Positions 5,881 through 7,882 of a DNA stretch of 7,882 nt are shown here, piece by piece; position 1 is the first letter of the stretch; every line of letters starts with the position of its first letter. The stretch is from assembly GCA_938045215.1 (NCBI GenBank), contig CALINF010000300.1, positions 1 through 7,882 on the forward strand, given 5' to 3'. The notes beneath the pieces were generated by a model. It ran no database searches and was not told the origin of the DNA. It was given only the letters and a program-made list of their open reading frames with translations. A program made the position numbers and the translations under genes. The stretch comes from an uncultured Halieaceae bacterium (GTDB lineage: Bacteria > Pseudomonadota > Gammaproteobacteria > Pseudomonadales > Halieaceae).

Positions 5881-7558
5881 TGGCACGATGCCACCAGCGT
5901 TGTTCCTCCTGGCCGGTGCCTTGCTCATCGGCCTCACCCGTGGCCATGTGCGCACGGCTGTGCTTTTCCTGGCACCCGTGGCAACTCTGTGGGCGGTTTG
6001 GCAGGTGCCCGATGGGGTTGCGGCTACGGCGCAATTCCTGGGTTACCAGATTGAACCAGTTGAAGGTAGTGCCGTTCGGCGGCTGTTCGCATCCATCTTT
6101 TCGATCATGGCGTTCACCGGCGGCCTGTTCGCATTCAGGCAAGCCCGCTGGTACGAACTGTCTGCGGCCTATGCCTACGCGGCTGGTGCGGTGGGCGTGT
6201 GTTTTGCCGGCGACCTCATCACCCTGTTTTTATTCTGGGAGTTGATGGCAATATTTTCCACCGTTGTGGTGTGGTGTGGCGGTTCGCCTGCTGCGCGGGC
6301 AGCGGGTATACGCTATGCCATCATGCACCTGCTGGGCGGTGTGATTCTCAAGGTGGGCATCGAAGGCGTTGTAGTCCACACGGGCTCAACCGATATCCAG
6401 CCCTTGCTGGCTACCAACTTCGATACCTGGATGATCCTCATCGGTATCCTCATTAACGCGGCGGCGCCACCGGTGTCGGCGTGGCTGGCCGATGCCTATC
6501 CCGCGTCCAGCCCCACGGGCTCTGTGTTCTTGTCTGCATTTACCACCAAGTCGGCGGTGCTGGCGCTTATCCTGCTGTTCCCGGGTGAGCCCATGTTGAT
6601 CTGGGTGGGTCTGTACATGATTTTCTACGGCATCATCTACGCGCTGCTGGAAAACGATGCCAGGCGCATTCTGGCGTACTCCATCGTTAACCAGGTGGGC
6701 TTTATGGTGGTGGCGATAGGTATAGGCACCGAGCTGGCGATCAATGGCGCCGCGGCGCATGCGTTTGCCCATATTATCTACAAGGCCCTGTTGTTCATGA
6801 GTGCCGGTGTGGTGATCTACCGCACCGGGGTCACCCGCTGTTCAGATCTGGGCGGTTTGTTTCGCACCATGCCGCTCACCACGATATGCGGCATCATCGG
6901 CGCGTTGGCAATCTCCAGTTTCCCGCTAACCTCGGGCTTCACCACTAAAACCCTGATCTCGGTAGCGGCCGAGCAGCAGGGGCTGGTGCTTGTGTACTTC
7001 GCGCTGGCTGCGGCTTCGGCCGGTGTGTTCTTGCATGCGGGTATCAAGTTCCCCTGGTTTGTATTCTTCCAGAAGGATTCTGGCATGCGACCCAAGGATG
7101 CGCCCTGGAACATGGGTGCGGCCATGGTGTTCTTTGCATTCCTGTGTATTTTTATCGGCGTGTACCCGGAGCCACTGTGGGCACTGGTGCCCTATCCCGT
7201 GGAGTACGAGGCCTATGCGCCGGGTAAGGTCCTATTCTACGTACAGCTGTGGTTGTTCTCGGGGCTGGCGTTCTTCCTGTTGCTGCCGCTCATGAAGCGC
7301 ACACTCACTATCTCGTTGGATACCGACTGGATTTGGCGAGTCGTGCTCGCGCGTTCAGGGCTGTGGTTGTTACAGGTTCTGCAAGTGTTGGGCGATCAGC
7401 TTGGCGCGGTTGGCGAGTCTGTTCGGCAGGGCGGGGGCGCCAGACTTGGACGCCTGCTCGGTAGTGCCGGCGCGCTGGGTCGTACCTGGCAGATAGGTAC
7501 CACGGCTTTGTGGATCGCAATCCTGTTAACGGGTTACGTGTTGCTGTATTACCTCTAG
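5873..7558 (+). CDS. Divergent third MrpD/NuoM-like antiporter subunit
   Basis: A 561-aa polytopic membrane protein of the same proton-translocating superfamily but a clearly different branch. Glu123 in TM5 (FWELMAIFST), Lys226 in TM8 (FTTKSAVLAL), Lys304 in AHIIYKALLFM and Lys359 in TM12 (FPLTSGFTTK) are present. In TM7 the expected lysine is Asn195 (AAC, 6455-6457) in LINAAAPPVSAWL. Alignment on the invariant Trp nine residues later fixes this position: Lys224/Trp233 and Lys222/Trp231 in the two paralogues against Asn195/Trp204 here. I recall Asn also in proteobacterial relatives, so it may be a subfamily trait. After about residue 475 there is a roughly 65-residue extension, partly amphipathic and then Gly-rich, before a final helix at about 543-560; it may form a lateral helix as in NuoL. 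Last gene of the operon, overlapping the small membrane protein by 8 bp. Confidence 0.9.
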   Translation: MIDGTMPPALFLLAGALLIGLTRGHVRTAVLFLAPVATLWAVWQVPDGVAATAQFLGYQIEPVEGSAVRRLFASIFSIMAFTGGLFAFRQARWYELSAAYAYAAGAVGVCFAGDLITLFLFWELMAIFSTVVVWCGGSPAARAAGIRYAIMHLLGGVILKVGIEGVVVHTGSTDIQPLLATNFDTWMILIGILINAAAPPVSAWLADAYPASSPTGSVFLSAFTTKSAVLALILLFPGEPMLIWVGLYMIFYGIIYALLENDARRILAYSIVNQVGFMVVAIGIGTELAINGAAAHAFAHIIYKALLFMSAGVVIYRTGVTRCSDLGGLFRTMPLTTICGIIGALAISSFPLTSGFTTKTLISVAAEQQGLVLVYFALAAASAGVFLHAGIKFPWFVFFQKDSGMRPKDAPWNMGAAMVFFAFLCIFIGVYPEPLWALVPYPVEYEAYAPGKVLFYVQLWLFSGLAFFLLLPLMKRTLTISLDTDWIWRVVLARSGLWLLQVLQVLGDQLGAVGESVRQGGGARLGRLLGSAGALGRTWQIGTTALWIAILLTGYVLLYYL

Positions 7559-7590
7559 CCGTAATCCGCCCCACTTTGGAATGATTTTCT

Positions 7591-7610
7591 GCGGCAGCTA
7601 TCGCTGGCGC
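7591..7610. other. Imperfect inverted repeat between convergent genes
   Basis: An 8-bp stem with one G-G mismatch (GCGGCAGC against GCTGGCGC) closes a TATC loop in the 57-bp gap between the operon stop and the stop of the convergent regulator gene. The position suits a bidirectional terminator, but neither strand has a U-tract after the stem. It is recorded as a hairpin, not called a terminator. Confidence 0.35.
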
Positions 7611-7615
7611 GTCAG

Positions 7616-7882
7616 CTAGTTCTCTTCACTTGGGAATCGCGTGTCGGCGAGGCTTTCCTTGATGCGTGCAAGATGTGGCAGCAGTTTTGCACCGCGCTTG
7701 AGCGTGACACCTGTGGCCAGCGTGTCGAGAATAACCAGCTGCACAATGCGCGATGTCATCGGCAGGTATTCCTCTGTGTTCTCGGTGTGGGGCAATTCGA
7801 TCGTGCAGTGGCTGGTTGCTGCCAGCGGTGAATTGGCCGCCGTTAGAGACACGACAATCGCATCGGTTTTACGCGCCAGTTC
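7616..7882 (-). CDS. RpiR-family (HexR-like) transcriptional regulator, C-terminal part, cut by the window edge
   Basis: Only the last 88 residues are in the window; the frame stays open to the right edge and stops with TAG at 7616-7618. This is the end of the SIS (sugar isomerase) domain that senses phosphosugars in RpiR-type regulators. It reads ELARKTDAIVVSLTAANSPLA, then PMTSRIVQLVILDTLATG, then TLKRGAKLLPHL.RIKESL.DTRF. The last part resembles, from memory, the end of E. coli HexR, which represses Entner-Doudoroff and pentose-phosphate genes and binds 2-keto-3-deoxy-6-phosphogluconate. The N-terminal helix-turn-helix domain lies outside the window, so HexR is a likely but unproven identity. 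It is convergent to the antiporter operon, with no evidence that it regulates it. A GTG at 7850-7852 is internal, not a start. Confidence 0.9.
   Translation of the reverse strand, partial: ELARKTDAIVVSLTAANSPLAATSHCTIELPHTENTEEYLPMTSRIVQLVILDTLATGVTLKRGAKLLPHLARIKESLADTRFPSEEN

Noticed and set aside
147..7558. Complex I, membrane-bound hydrogenase or DAB inorganic-carbon system
   Set aside because: NuoL/M/N-like and NuoK-like proteins are present, but no NuoB/C/D/H/I-like, hydrogenase or DabA (DUF2309) protein is encoded here. MrpE, F, G and B signatures point to an Mrp-type antiporter.
7591..7610. Intrinsic bidirectional terminator
   Set aside because: The stem has a mismatch and neither strand shows a following U-tract; TTTT at 7585-7588 precedes the stem on the plus strand.
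7616..7852. A complete 78-aa minus-strand protein starting at 7852
   Set aside because: The frame continues open to the window edge with residues that fit the RpiR/SIS family, so the GTG is internal to a longer gene.

Overview
The window is almost completely filled by one compact plus-strand operon (147 to 7558) for a multi-subunit membrane cation/proton antiporter of the Mrp (Mnh/Sha/Pha) type, followed by a convergent minus-strand gene (7616 to the right edge) for the C-terminal part of an RpiR-family, HexR-like transcriptional regulator. The HexR-like tail, the GC-rich coding style and the Shine-Dalgarno use suggest a gammaproteobacterium, perhaps marine. That is an inference from remembered family features, not from a search.

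Layout. 1-146 is a leader with a short stem-loop and no gene I can support. The operon then runs mrpE (147-617), mrpF (621-917), mrpG (914-1243), a fusion of the MrpA C-terminal modules (MbhD/DUF4040 and MbhE type) with MrpB (1240-2226), mrpC (2230-2604), an MrpD-type antiporter subunit (2601-4106), an MrpA/NuoL-type antiporter subunit without the MrpA C-terminal half (4103-5566), a small two-helix membrane protein (5563-5880), and a third, divergent antiporter-like subunit (5873-7558). Almost every junction is a 3-4 bp gap, a 4-bp stop/start overlap or an 8-bp overlap, so the nine genes are probably translated as one coupled unit.

How they fit together. In canonical Mrp (order A-B-C-D-E-F-G) MrpA and MrpD are the two large ion-translocating subunits and B, C, E, F and G are small scaffold subunits. 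Here the order is E-F-G-(A C-terminus + B)-C-D, which is the order of the Mrp-like half of archaeal membrane-bound hydrogenase (MbhA to MbhH). No hydrogenase or quinone-module gene is present. The N-terminal half of MrpA is instead a separate gene after D, and two further genes are added: the small membrane protein and a third antiporter-like subunit. In that third subunit the usual transmembrane-7 lysine is an asparagine. The predicted product is an enlarged, redox-free Mrp-like complex in the inner membrane with three antiporter-like subunits. Ion specificity and physiological role cannot be read from the sequence. Similar sets probably exist in proteobacterial databases under generic 'antiporter subunit D' names, so the architecture may be known as sequence but poorly characterised.
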